A DNA stretch of 64,000 nucleotides from NCBI RefSeq assembly GCF_000813985.1, contig NZ_JWLJ01000001.1, positions 608,453-672,452 on the forward strand, read 5' to 3'. Of this stretch, positions 27,437 to 35,661 are shown one piece after another. The stretch comes from Ruegeria sp. ANG-R. GTDB lineage: Bacteria > Pseudomonadota > Alphaproteobacteria > Rhodobacterales > Rhodobacteraceae. Numbering within the stretch: position 1 is the first letter of the stretch; each line of letters opens with the position of its first letter. Position numbers and translations under genes: made by a program. The notes beneath the pieces are model-generated. The model ran no database searches, was not told the origin of the DNA, and was given only the letters and a program-made list of their open reading frames with translations.

Positions 27437-27752
27437 GGAGGTCTTATAAGGGTGCCTTAGACGTGAATTGCCGTTCCGATATGGGGTCGGAACGGCAGAC
27501 TCGTAACCAAACACTTTCTCGGATTTCGCGGGGCAGCCCTGCGATCACCGGTTAACATACCACTCACTCTTGAACGGTAATTACATACTACGTGGTTGCA
27601 GGGCGTTTGTATCGGGTGGAGGTGAAGATTCCCTGAATTTGCCGAGAATTTGCGCGGTTTTTCGGAAACGCGGGGGCTGTTCGCGAAACAGAACGCATCA
27701 GATTCGAGGATTGTTGTGTCGCTTGAGGCGCTAACCGATTCGGAGGATCGCC
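27437..27752. other. Intergenic stretch with an 11-bp hairpin
   Basis: 316 bases between the CDF gene and lipB. An inverted repeat TGCCGTTCCGA (27469-27479) with TCGGAACGGCA (27487-27497) around TATGGGG is the likely end of the CDF transcript although no T-run follows. In the remaining 250 bases I find no credible reading frame or RNA gene. Confidence 0.5.
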
Positions 27753-28421
27753 CTAAACAAGCGGGTTTGTGAGCTGGCCGGCAAAGACGTCATCAAAAGT
27801 TTTTTTCAACGCAACATCCACATCAGCCATTGTCACCGGCAGGCCGAGATCGACCAGAGACGTCACCCCGTGATCCTGAATTCCGCAGGGCACAATGCCG
27901 GTGAAATGAGACAGATCAGGTTCGACATTGATCGAGATGCCATGGAAGCTGACCCATTTTCGCAGCCGAATTCCAATGGCCGCAATCTTGTCCTCGGCGA
28001 TTTGCCCGGTAGCCGTCAAAGGCTTGTCATTGCGCTGCACCCAGACGCCGACGCGGCCCTCGCGAATCTCGCCGGTGATGTTGAATTCGGCGAGTGCTGC
28101 GATCACCCACGCCTCTAGCTGCTGAACGAAACGGCGCACGTCATGCCCGCGCTTGCCCACGTCCAGCATGACATAGACCACCCGCTGCCCCGGCCCATGA
28201 TAGGTATACTGACCACCGCGTTTGCTTTCATGCACCGGAAAGCGGTCGGGATCGGTCAAATCCTCGCGTTTTGCCGATGTGCCGGCGGTGTACAGGGGAG
28301 GGTGTTCAAGCAGCCAGATGCATTCATCCGCCTGTCCTGCCGCAATCGCAGCAACGCGCGCCTCCATAAACGCGGTGGCCTCTTCGTAATCCGTCAGCCC
28401 GTCGGTTGTCTTCCATTCCAT
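27753..28421 (-). CDS. lipB: Lipoyl(octanoyl) transferase
   Basis: A 222-residue enzyme that moves octanoyl groups from acyl-carrier protein to lipoyl domains of 2-oxoacid dehydrogenases and the glycine cleavage system. [16 protein letters not shown] (about 68-83), a Lys in EDKIAAIG (about 145) and the catalytic Cys in GIVPCGI (about 179) are all present. Length is normal for the family. It is a single gene here; lipA is not in the window. Confidence 0.96.
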   Translation of the reverse strand: MEWKTTDGLTDYEEATAFMEARVAAIAAGQADECIWLLEHPPLYTAGTSAKREDLTDPDRFPVHESKRGGQYTYHGPGQRVVYVMLDVGKRGHDVRRFVQQLEAWVIAALAEFNITGEIREGRVGVWVQRNDKPLTATGQIAEDKIAAIGIRLRKWVSFHGISINVEPDLSHFTGIVPCGIQDHGVTSLVDLGLPVTMADVDVALKKTFDDVFAGQLTNPLV

Positions 28422-28460
28422 GTCATTCCCTTAGACCGTCTGTCCGATAGGGGAAAGGGG

Positions 28461-29120
28461 TCATGCTGCCTCGGCCAGACAGCGCCGCAGCACCTGAGTG
28501 TAGGTTTCCGTCCCCTGAGCACCGGTCAGCAGGTATTTGCCTCCGAATACCATCGAGGGTACGCCCGAAATTCCGCGGCTGGTCCAGAAGTTCTGTTTCT
28601 CACGCACTTTGTCGGTATGTGCACCCGACTCAAGCGCCTCATGCGCTTTGACGGTGTCCAAACCCGCTGCTTCGACAGAGGCCATCAGCACCTCGATATT
28701 CGAGACATCACGCTGCTGCGTAAAATATGCATCAAACAGCGCGAGCTTGAGTGGATGTTGGCGCCCCTGTGTTTCCGCCCAATCCAGCAGTTGATGCGCG
28801 GTAAAAGTGTTCACGATTCGACTGTCATCGTCGAAATTGAAGGTAAACCCAAGCTCGGCCCCCAGGGCTATCAGTCTTTCCCGCGCCTGTTCGCTTTGCT
28901 CCGGCGTCGAGCCGTATTTCTCAACGATATGTTCACGAAGGTTCTGCCCTTCGGGTCTCATGGCGGGGTTCAGTTCGAACGGGTGCCATCTCAGGCGTGC
29001 GAGAATGTTCTCGCGTTTCAACGCGTCATCGAGTTGGAGGAAACCAACAATACACCAAGGGCACACAACATCTGAGACGATATCGATCTGCAGAACCGGA
29101 CGAGGATCGGAGGTTGTCAT
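28461..29120 (-). CDS. FrnE-like DsbA-family oxidoreductase
   Basis: A 219-residue cytoplasmic thioredoxin-fold protein with the active site CPWC (20-23) in DIVSDVVCPWCIVGFLQL, then WHPFELNPAMRPEGQNL, FNAHQLLDWA-like FTAHQLLDWA and the cis-proline segment GISGVPSMVFGGKYLLTGAQ. It has no signal peptide, as in FrnE-type disulfide isomerases. Partners are unknown. It precedes lipB on the same strand by 39 bases, so it may be cotranscribed with it. Confidence 0.9.
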   Translation of the reverse strand: MTTSDPRPVLQIDIVSDVVCPWCIVGFLQLDDALKRENILARLRWHPFELNPAMRPEGQNLREHIVEKYGSTPEQSEQARERLIALGAELGFTFNFDDDSRIVNTFTAHQLLDWAETQGRQHPLKLALFDAYFTQQRDVSNIEVLMASVEAAGLDTVKAHEALESGAHTDKVREKQNFWTSRGISGVPSMVFGGKYLLTGAQGTETYTQVLRRCLAEAA

Positions 29121-29250
29121 ATGTTTTTCCTGAAACGTTGCATCGTTTTGTAAATATGGGCGCGCGACTCAAAATCAAACCGACGTGTTTTTGCCTCTTC
29201 ACATCGCGCAGTTCAGCGTCTATACGCCCCTCTACCAAGTCACTGGCAGT

Positions 29251-29337
29251 GCGGTCGTGGCGGAATTGGTAGACGCGCAGCGTTGAGGTCGCTGTGGGGT
29301 AACACCCGTGGAAGTTCGAGTCTTCTCGACCGCACCA
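29251..29337 (+). tRNA. tRNA-Leu (anticodon GAG)
   Basis: An 87-base tRNA including CCA. Acceptor arms GCGGTCG (29251-29257) and CGACCGC (29327-29333) pair, the anticodon stem CAGCG/CGCTG encloses TTGAGGT with anticodon GAG at 29285-29287, a long variable arm (GTGGGGTAACACCC) is typical of leucine, and GTTCGAGTC forms the T-arm. Discriminator A and CCA are encoded at 29334-29337. Its 3' part is repeated at 29718-29772, marking it as an integration site. Confidence 0.95.
29283..29337 (+). repeat. att-like repeat, tRNA copy
   Basis: The 55 bases from the anticodon loop through CCA of tRNA-Leu recur at 29718-29772 with two mismatches (29293/29728 and 29335/29770). Direct duplication of a tRNA 3' part is the classic trace of tyrosine-integrase insertion. 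Confidence 0.85.
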
Positions 29338-29381
29338 AGTGATTGATTTTCAACAGGTTTCTTCGCCGAATGTAACGGTAA

Positions 29382-29693
29382 ATGGAGCCTTTTGAGATGG
29401 ATGTACGGGTGCCAAAGGGCCTCTTTAAGAGAGGCAAGGGATACGCGGTAAGAGTCGCAGTACCCAACGAATACCAAGCTATCATCGGTAAGAAAGAGAT
29501 CGTGCGGGGTCTCGGAACGCAGGACTTAGCTAAGGCTTTGGTCAGGCGAAAAGAGGTCTTGCCAGAGATTCTGGCTTCGATTGGTGAGGGCTCAACGCCT
29601 GAACCTACAGTAACAGTCGTACTCGCAGTACCTACTGTGCGAAGAACCAAAGAAGGTCACGCGGTCAAAGACACCAAGTTTACAGTGCGTTAG
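29382..29693 (+). pseudogene. Truncated tyrosine-type integrase (N-terminal part)
   Basis: About 99-103 residues reading MDVRVPKGLFKRGKGYAVRV, VAVPNEYQAIIGKKEIVRGL and GTQDLAKALVRRKEVLPEIL. This is the N-terminal arm-binding region of phage-like tyrosine recombinases; the catalytic domain is missing and the frame stops after TKFTVR. GGAG lies nine bases before the ATG at 29397. It sits directly beside the tRNA and is closed off by the second att copy, so it looks like the scar of an internally deleted element. Confidence 0.75.
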
Positions 29694-29717
29694 ACGGAAT
29701 GTTTACACGCGGTTTAC

Positions 29718-29772
29718 TTGAGGTCGCAGTGGGGTAACACCCGTGGAAGTTCGAGTCTTCTCGACCGCATCA
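29718..29772 (+). repeat. att-like repeat, distal copy
   Basis: Second copy of the tRNA-Leu 3' part (53 of 55 bases identical to 29283-29337). It lacks the 5' half of a tRNA, so it is not a gene but the other junction of an integrated element. Confidence 0.85.
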
Positions 29773-29888
29773 TAAGATTTAAAAAAGTAATTTAAAAACA
29801 AAGTGATGACGGTTTTTCGTTGCGCCCATCTTTTTGCCCACCTTTGAGCTGCCCTGCACTAGGCGAGTTCGGCCCGCAAACAAGACAC

Positions 29889-30653
29889 TCAATGTGCCAG
29901 TGACGCGATAGCTTCCATCACGCTCTTGGCTTGACCCAAGTCGATATGACCAAAGCCACCTGCATCATTGTCCCAATACCGGCCAGATGCATCGGCAAAG
30001 TCGGCATCCAGCGACAGCCGGCAAAGGATGCCTGCCCCGATCTGCAGGTCGTTTCCAGCGACCCCGAAGCCCTCCTTGACCATTTTTGACGCCAGCAGAG
30101 AGCCCGGATTGGCGGCGATGAAGGCCGGGCCTTCAGGATGTGCCGCCGCCATCTGCGCAGACCATAAAGTGATGCCGCGTTTGCTTTGTGCATAGGCCCC
30201 CATGTCGTCCAGGTGCTTGTCTCCGGCCAGTGCAGCCAGATCGACCGGGGCCTGGGCAGCAGATGACAGGTTGATGATGCGACCATCGCTGGGCATTATT
30301 GGCAATAGAGCTGTAGTCAAAACATGAGGCGCCAGTGTGTTCACCACGAACCGCACATCCTGACCGTCCGGCAGGATAGGATTAGGTGTCTTGTACACAC
30401 CAGCATTGTTAATCAGAACATCAATGCGGTCGTGGTTGGTTGTGACCGCCTCAGCGAGTTTGGCGGTCTCTTCCAGTGACGACAGGTCCGCCTGATAGGT
30501 AGCAACACCACCCCCAAGCTGTTGTGCTGCCAAAGCCAGCTTGTCAGCACTCCGGCCATGCAGAATGACGGTATGACCTTTGTCTGCGAGGGTCTTGGCC
30601 GTCAGCAGGCCGATGCCGTCAGTGGATCCGGTGATAAGAATGGTTTTGGTCAT
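29889..30653 (-). CDS. Short-chain dehydrogenase/reductase
   Basis: A 254-residue Rossmann enzyme with TGSTDGIG (9-15), INNAG (81-85), catalytic Ser (about 130) and YAQSK (Tyr about 154, Lys about 158). The NAD(P) site TGSTDGIG and HGRSADKL suggest a NADP-type preference. It is the last gene of a minus-strand set (DUF1330, CmcJ-like, LLM, SDR) controlled probably by the divergent LysR protein; its start overlaps the LLM stop by four bases. Substrate unknown; the retinol-dehydrogenase/oxidoreductase branch is closest by reading. Confidence 0.9.
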   Translation of the reverse strand: MTKTILITGSTDGIGLLTAKTLADKGHTVILHGRSADKLALAAQQLGGGVATYQADLSSLEETAKLAEAVTTNHDRIDVLINNAGVYKTPNPILPDGQDVRFVVNTLAPHVLTTALLPIMPSDGRIINLSSAAQAPVDLAALAGDKHLDDMGAYAQSKRGITLWSAQMAAAHPEGPAFIAANPGSLLASKMVKEGFGVAGNDLQIGAGILCRLSLDADFADASGRYWDNDAGGFGHIDLGQAKSVMEAIASLAH

Positions 30654-31651
30654 CGCATACTCTTTTCTGTTGGAAATTCGGGAAGCACCTCATCGGCCAG
30701 GCACTTCATTGTCTCTTCGATATCGGCATGATTGAACCGCAGGTTCAGCGCGACGTGGTTGATCCCGTGGTCACGCAGAGACCAGAGATAGGTCTTGAGG
30801 AACGCGACACCTGAGCGGAACCCGAGATGGATTGGTGTCGGCTCAGCATCAACTTCTGCGACGAGATCGACGTAGAGGGACTGCATGACAGGCTTTGTAT
30901 CTGCACCGGCATTTGCACCACGCGAACGATAGTCTTTCACCACTTGAGCCTGTGACGCGATATCCCGCGGGTACGTCATCCAACCATCACCATGAGTCGC
31001 GACCCAGTCCGGGTTTTGCTGTGAGCCGCCTGTGATGAGGATTGGTACCCGCCCACTTGTAGGTTTGGGCAGCATATCTATCGAACCATTCAGGGTTCCA
31101 TGATCGCCGGTATATGACGGGTACTCGGCGGCCATGGCCCGGATGTAGTCCAGGCTTTCGCGGAACCTAGCCCCTCTGTCGGGAAAGCTCATGCCCAGCG
31201 CTGGATATTCTTCGGGGCGGTCACCTGATGCAACACCTAGTAACAGACGACCACCTGATAGCTGGTCAGCAGAGGCCGCTGCCTTGGCTACATGGGCGGG
31301 ATGGCGCAGGGGCAAGATGATGCTGGCGACGCCCAGTGCGATATCGTTTGTCACACCGGACAACAGACCAAGATAGACAAACGGGTCAAATATCTGCCCG
31401 GCATCTCCGAAACTGGGCACGTTAAGCGGCACGTCACGTAGCCACAAAGCGGCAAACCCCAGCTCGTCAGCCATCCGCACCCGTTCTACGTGACGGGTCA
31501 TATCTGGCACCGGGCTACCGTGATGGGCGTCCAGTGGGATGACCAGGCCAATGGTCAGTTCGCCCGGTCGGAACACGGTATTGTAGGCCCGGTTTAAGGA
31601 GGGGAACGTCATAGGTGCCGCTGTGTCCGGCGTCATCTGCCTATCTAACAT
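30650..31651 (-). CDS. LLM-class flavin-dependent oxidoreductase
   Basis: A 333-residue luciferase-like monooxygenase. FRPGELTIGLVIPLDAHHG leads a TIM-barrel with VRMADELGFAALWLRDVPL, LGVASIILPLRHPAHVAKAA, DQLSGGRLLLGVASGDRPEEY and ITGGSQQNPDWVATHGDGW, typical of F420/FMN-type LLM proteins. It likely oxidises a small organic compound with reduced flavin. ATG 31651 starts directly after the CmcJ-like stop (31653), with GGTGAG upstream, so translation is coupled. The end overlaps the SDR start by four bases. Confidence 0.87.
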   Translation of the reverse strand: MLDRQMTPDTAAPMTFPSLNRAYNTVFRPGELTIGLVIPLDAHHGSPVPDMTRHVERVRMADELGFAALWLRDVPLNVPSFGDAGQIFDPFVYLGLLSGVTNDIALGVASIILPLRHPAHVAKAAASADQLSGGRLLLGVASGDRPEEYPALGMSFPDRGARFRESLDYIRAMAAEYPSYTGDHGTLNGSIDMLPKPTSGRVPILITGGSQQNPDWVATHGDGWMTYPRDIASQAQVVKDYRSRGANAGADTKPVMQSLYVDLVAEVDAEPTPIHLGFRSGVAFLKTYLWSLRDHGINHVALNLRFNHADIEETMKCLADEVLPEFPTEKSMR

Positions 31652-31652
31652 C

Positions 31653-32435
31653 TCACTCACCAAAGCGCACCAGTGTGCGGCTCTCGATGCTTTGCCGGAC
31701 TGTGTTGATCGCCGGGTCCTCGACCATGTCCAGCGCCGAATGAGCAACCGAAGGCTTGCCTCGATTGTCATAGATATTGAATATTGCCACTTCGTCCGGA
31801 GTCATACGAGATTGATACACCCATTCGTGGTTTGGGTTCGCAACCAGCCCCATAATATGCCCCTTCCGGTCGGGGTAAATCAGGTCCAGCAAGAGCCAGT
31901 CTTCATCGGCTACGCTGGAAGGCCGAACAAAGCCCAAAGGTGCCGAGTTGATCGGGTCTTCGATCGGACGCCACACATTGATGAAGCCGTAGTGACCTTC
32001 TGACCATTCAGCGGCCTTGGCCGCACCTAATATGTCGATCAGCCTTTGATGTGCGCCTTCGGGGCTATAGTCGCTGTGAACGTTGCGGGCGGGTTTGCGG
32101 GTCGCGTTAGGGTCGTCAATACGCACGGTGTGGTCAAAGATGATGGCCTCAGTTGCACCCACTTCACGTCTGAGCAGGGTCGTTAGCTCCTGATCATAAG
32201 TGTCCTGCCAAGCGTGAACTTGATCGAATGTGCTTACAGTCGAGGGGACGGTCAGAAACCCAACACTATCGTTGTCAAAACTCACGCTGCCATTTGTGCG
32301 GACATCCGTGAGTTGGACTTCGGTCACGGCGTGCTCAGGCGAGATGATCTGCCCTACAACGCCACCGGCATCAATATGGTAGGCTTGCCGCTCAGATGCG
32401 TGAACGTGGTAGTTCACCTTAGCAGTGCGTGGCAT
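31653..32435 (-). CDS. CmcJ/NvfI-family putative oxygenase
   Basis: A 260-residue protein of the CmcJ/AsaB/NvfI family. VNYHVHASERQAYHID begins the family's N-terminal strands; ARNVHSDYSPEGAHQRL carries an HxD-type metal pair, and YGFINVWRPI and DLIYPDRKGHIMGL follow, with SALDMVED near the end. Members include the cephamycin 7-alpha hydroxylase partner CmcJ and fungal oxygenases of natural-product routes. Here it lies in a small operon with LLM and SDR enzymes, suggesting modification of an aromatic or amide compound; this is inference. Confidence 0.8.
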   Translation of the reverse strand: MPRTAKVNYHVHASERQAYHIDAGGVVGQIISPEHAVTEVQLTDVRTNGSVSFDNDSVGFLTVPSTVSTFDQVHAWQDTYDQELTTLLRREVGATEAIIFDHTVRIDDPNATRKPARNVHSDYSPEGAHQRLIDILGAAKAAEWSEGHYGFINVWRPIEDPINSAPLGFVRPSSVADEDWLLLDLIYPDRKGHIMGLVANPNHEWVYQSRMTPDEVAIFNIYDNRGKPSVAHSALDMVEDPAINTVRQSIESRTLVRFGE

Positions 32436-32492
32436 CTTGAATGTCCTCGTTGCAATTGGCCCGATGCGTCACACCGGGCCGACGTTAGGAAG

Positions 32493-32795
32493 TCAGGCGA
32501 GATCGTCTTTGCCTTCGATCACGAAGTGGTAGCTGTCCGATCCTGCGGTCCGGGAATCGAGATGCGGCTTGTATTCCGGATCATTCATGAAGTTCATCGC
32601 AGCCTCTTTCGATGGCCATTCAAGAATGATGCGGAGTGCAGCAGCTTGTTCGCTGCCCTCCACCTGTTCGTGCGATGCGGTGCGGGCCAAATACTTGCCG
32701 CCGTGCTTTGCAACCAGCTTGTTCGCTGCTGGCAGATAGGCGGGAATCCAATCTTCGCTGGATGGCGTGACGGCGAGAACGGAATAGTAGGCCAT
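32493..32795 (-). CDS. DUF1330 protein
   Basis: A 100-residue alpha-beta barrel-type protein: MAYYSVLAVTPSSEDWIPAY, KLVAKHGGKYLARTASHEQV, LRIILEWPSKEAAMNFMNDP and EYKPHLDSRTAGSDSYHFVI are the DUF1330 landmarks (dimeric ferredoxin-like fold). GGAG lies just ahead of ATG 32795. It heads the minus-strand operon and is divergent from the LysR gene. Enzymatic role is not established. Confidence 0.85.
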   Translation of the reverse strand: MAYYSVLAVTPSSEDWIPAYLPAANKLVAKHGGKYLARTASHEQVEGSEQAAALRIILEWPSKEAAMNFMNDPEYKPHLDSRTAGSDSYHFVIEGKDDLA

Positions 32796-32898
32796 AGGGT
32801 GTCTCCGGTTGGGTCGTTTGTTCGCGACTGATATGTGCCATTGCAAAATCGGAATAAACTGGGTCAGATCGGAAATAATAATTCTGATTTTGGATATA

Positions 32899-33816
32899 AT
32901 GATGGAAACGGATACTCTGCGCCTCTTCGTGCTGGCCGCCGACAAGTTGAACATCAGCGCAGCAGGGAGGGAACTCGGGATTGCCCCGTCGGTCGCAAGT
33001 GCATGGATGAGCAAACTGGAGAAAAGTGTGGGGGCCGACCTACTTCACCGGTCCACCCGGAAGGTCGCACTCTCGACGGAAGGGCTAGAGTTTTTGCCCT
33101 ATGCCAGAGACATCGTGGCGCGCGAGGACGCCGCCAGAGCCGCGTTAGGCCAGGGCAAGGCGCGGGTATCGGGCACGTTGCGCTTCACCGCGCCAAGCAC
33201 CTTTGCCCAACTCTACATCGCGCCCATTCTGCCAGACTTCATGAGGGATCACCCAGACTTGCGTTTGGATATGCGGCTGTCGGACAAACAGTTCGACCTG
33301 ATCGATGGCAGTTTCGATTTGGCGCTCAGGAATGCCGTTCTTGAGGATTCAAGCCTACGTGGTCGCAAACTCGCCGATGATACCCGCATCCTGTGTGCTT
33401 CACCGGAATACCTCCAAAAGAACGGGCGGCCAGAGACGCCTGATGACCTGCAGGACCATCACCTGGTGGCATTCGGAAATGATCTGCCACATCGCATGAT
33501 CAAAGATGACGGTACGCATACAGACTTTGACCCAAACCGAGGCCGCTGTAATTTGATCATTGACGATGGATACAGCCACAAGGTGGCAACGCTCGCCGGT
33601 GCTGGCATCGCACCACATTCCCTCTGGAGCGTTCATCAAGAACTTGCATCGGGTTGTCTCGTCCGCGTCCTCCCTGACTACACCTGCGTTGCCGACACCG
33701 CACTTTGGCTGATCTATCCGCAAACGAACGTTCTCTCAGTAAAGGTGCGGGTGTTTATCGACTTTCTTCTCGATCGCATCGGGAAGAACCCTGCATGGCA
33801 TGAGCATATTCTGTGA
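32899..33816 (+). CDS. LysR-family regulator
   Basis: About 305 residues: an N-terminal HTH (LRLFVLAADKLNISAAGREL, then GIAPSVASAWMSKLEKSVGADLLHRSTRK) and a periplasmic-binding-like sensor domain with SGTLRFTAPSTFAQLYIAPI, LRLDMRLSDKQFDLIDGSFD and VATLAGAGIAPHSLW. The CrgA/AaeR-like group without catalytic parts. The start MMETDTLRLF is in TAATGATG at 32899 or 32902. It is divergent from the DUF1330/CmcJ/LLM/SDR genes and is the natural candidate to control them. Confidence 0.88.
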   Translation: MMETDTLRLFVLAADKLNISAAGRELGIAPSVASAWMSKLEKSVGADLLHRSTRKVALSTEGLEFLPYARDIVAREDAARAALGQGKARVSGTLRFTAPSTFAQLYIAPILPDFMRDHPDLRLDMRLSDKQFDLIDGSFDLALRNAVLEDSSLRGRKLADDTRILCASPEYLQKNGRPETPDDLQDHHLVAFGNDLPHRMIKDDGTHTDFDPNRGRCNLIIDDGYSHKVATLAGAGIAPHSLWSVHQELASGCLVRVLPDYTCVADTALWLIYPQTNVLSVKVRVFIDFLLDRIGKNPAWHEHIL

Positions 33817-33938
33817 GGGTCAATTTGCTTGTTAAGCCGCCATTCATGTAAAGCGCAGCATTGGCTAAGGTGACACGCTCACCGTTTGGAAGCTCGACAG
33901 GTTGGGACAGTCTACTATCCATTTGCTTTCTATTCTGA

Positions 33939-34223
33939 GAAGACCTGCAAAACCAAGACATCCATTTCCACGCCATCACGCAAGGGATCGACACATCAAC
34001 AGCCGTGGGGCGGATGATCTTTGGTCAATTGGCCGTTTTCGCCGAATATGAACGCAGCCTAATTAGCGAATGCACCAAGGCAGGCATGAAAGCTGCCAAA
34101 GAGGGGGGCACGTGGGACGGCCAAGCCGCTAACTTCAATTTTGGTTTATTCCGTGCGCAAAGAACTGTGATCATGAATGAGGCTATGACCGTTCGTTTCT
34201 GTTGGTGGCAAACTTGTCAGTAA
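33939..34223 (+). pseudogene. Serine recombinase (resolvase) fragment
   Basis: Reading from 33939 gives EDLQNQDIHFHAITQGIDTS, then TAVGRMIFGQLAVFAEYERS and LISECTKAGMKAAKEGG. This is the central segment of Tn3-type resolvases/invertases just before the HTH. A stop (33936-33938) sits immediately upstream and the C-terminal DNA-binding part is replaced by unrelated sequence, so it is a decayed fragment of a transposon or invertase gene. Confidence 0.7.
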
Positions 34224-34453
34224 GGTTCCATTTTGGGAAGACTGCTCGCAACATAGTTTTCGCCAAGCCGTTTTCTCAGTTCACCTATGTTTTTTACGTC
34301 CGCTGTTACATATGCACGATTCCCTGAAGGAAACGTCTCTTCTACTGTTACAAATGGTTTCTTTTTAAGCTCGAATTCAATAGCTGGACTGAGTTTACTG
34401 TCTCGCTTTCTAACTATGAAGTCTGCCGTGTAAGCTACTGTCGCCTGTATCAT
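34217..34453 (-). CDS. Small protein coupled to S8 peptidase, possible inhibitor
   Basis: A 78-residue protein beginning MIQATVAYTADFIVRKRDSK with FVTVEETFPSGNRAYVTADV and a C-terminal helix IGELRKRLGENYVAS ending SLPKMEPY. Its ATG overlaps the peptidase TGA (ATGA), so translation is coupled one to one. The alternating strand-helix plan and the exposed C-terminal tail recall I9-type propeptide inhibitors of subtilisins, but no clear family match can be claimed. Lower G+C than the core genome suggests transfer along with the peptidase. Confidence 0.6.
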   Translation of the reverse strand: MIQATVAYTADFIVRKRDSKLSPAIEFELKKKPFVTVEETFPSGNRAYVTADVKNIGELRKRLGENYVASSLPKMEPY

Positions 34454-35622
34454 TTTGCTCTGCCTTCTAGCATGGGTATGCCCATGCCTTGATCATTTTT
34501 GTTAAATCCAACATCGCGGCACATGCCCTGCAAAACAGCACGCGCTCTTTGTGCCCGCCTTTCAGCGCTGGCTTCAAGGTATACTTGGTCTTGGTCCAGT
34601 TTTTTTGCTAGGACACTTGTAACCATTGGGCATCCAAACGATGTTCCTTCAATATCAGTAACATAACCAGTGCTCATGGTCAATGTAACTCCGATGCTTG
34701 GGGCTATGACATCAAGACCTTTGGATCTGCAAGACCGCGCGTGAACGAAAAATTCCCCAACTCCGGAAACACTGCCGACTTGGTTGTCTGCTTCTGCATT
34801 GCCTTGCATCAAGTCAACATAAGTCCCACGTGGTGCGATGTTGCTAACACCAACGCCACCCACACCAACCACTTCTGGAAGTCTGGCGGGAAGTGAGGCT
34901 TCGTAGTGCCCTTCGTTGCCGGTAGCAGCAATGACCAAGCATCCTCTTAGCTCGGCGGTTTTGATTGCCTCGGTCAAAACCTCTGGTTCTACCGCCTCTT
35001 TGCAGCCTGCAGATAGGTTGATCAGGTCTACACCGACTACGCCAGACAGATAGTCGATGCCTTCGATCACAAGATTTTCGTCTAACTTCTCCGTTGGAAA
35101 TGTAACGCCACGAGCCAAGGAACTAGATGCGTTTAATTTTGCGTCGAAGAAATGAATCTTAACGTCTGATAAAAGGCCGTTCTCAAAACCGTTGGCTCCA
35201 TTGGTGATCAGTCTGACGATTTGTGAGCCATGACTATCTTCTTTTAACGGAGTGTCAGAATGCTTCGAGTGATACACTAAACTGGGGATGTTTTTGTGAC
35301 CTAGAAAGCCAGTGTCGATCACGCCAATTGCAATGTTCTCACAGATACTTGGAGAACTTACACCCATGGTTTGATGCCACCAATTCATGTGTTCCGGACG
35401 TATCTCCGGACAGATGCAGTCTAAATCTTTGTCATTTACTGGTTTCAGCATAGACCAACAGCTTCCAAGAGGATGGACAACAATCGTGTCTACATCCGGT
35501 TTTAATTCTGCTTGTCCGTTGTTCTCAGTTGTCAGAAAACGCAGTTTTTTGTTGTTTTTGTAGCATTCAACATGAGCTTTTAGTTTTAAATTTCCACTTG
35601 AAAACACTGACAATGTTGGCAT
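34450..35622 (-). CDS. Subtilisin-like (S8) serine peptidase
   Basis: A 390-residue protein without a signal peptide. Residues 1-60 look like a small beta-sandwich (VFSSGNLKLKAHVECYKNNK, TENNGQAELKPDVDTIVVHP). The S8 core has the full triad: IGVIDTG (Asp about 103), DSHGSQIV (His about 131), AATGNEG (oxyanion Asn about 236) and GTSFGCPMV (Ser about 328). It is therefore expected to be active, and in the cytoplasm. Cysteines are unusually many. The sequence is AT-richer than neighbours. The partner gene overlaps its stop by four bases. Confidence 0.85.
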   Translation of the reverse strand: MPTLSVFSSGNLKLKAHVECYKNNKKLRFLTTENNGQAELKPDVDTIVVHPLGSCWSMLKPVNDKDLDCICPEIRPEHMNWWHQTMGVSSPSICENIAIGVIDTGFLGHKNIPSLVYHSKHSDTPLKEDSHGSQIVRLITNGANGFENGLLSDVKIHFFDAKLNASSSLARGVTFPTEKLDENLVIEGIDYLSGVVGVDLINLSAGCKEAVEPEVLTEAIKTAELRGCLVIAATGNEGHYEASLPARLPEVVGVGGVGVSNIAPRGTYVDLMQGNAEADNQVGSVSGVGEFFVHARSCRSKGLDVIAPSIGVTLTMSTGYVTDIEGTSFGCPMVTSVLAKKLDQDQVYLEASAERRAQRARAVLQGMCRDVGFNKNDQGMGIPMLEGRAK

Positions 35623-35661
35623 TTTTGTTGTAATTTCTGTGATATTCGATTGGAGAAGACC

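Noticed and set aside
33755-33994. Minus-strand frame reading SRLSQPVELPNGERVTL, like the start of an old-yellow-enzyme protein
   Set aside because: Only a few residues resemble that family and the following residues do not; it overlaps the LysR 3' end and the resolvase fragment.
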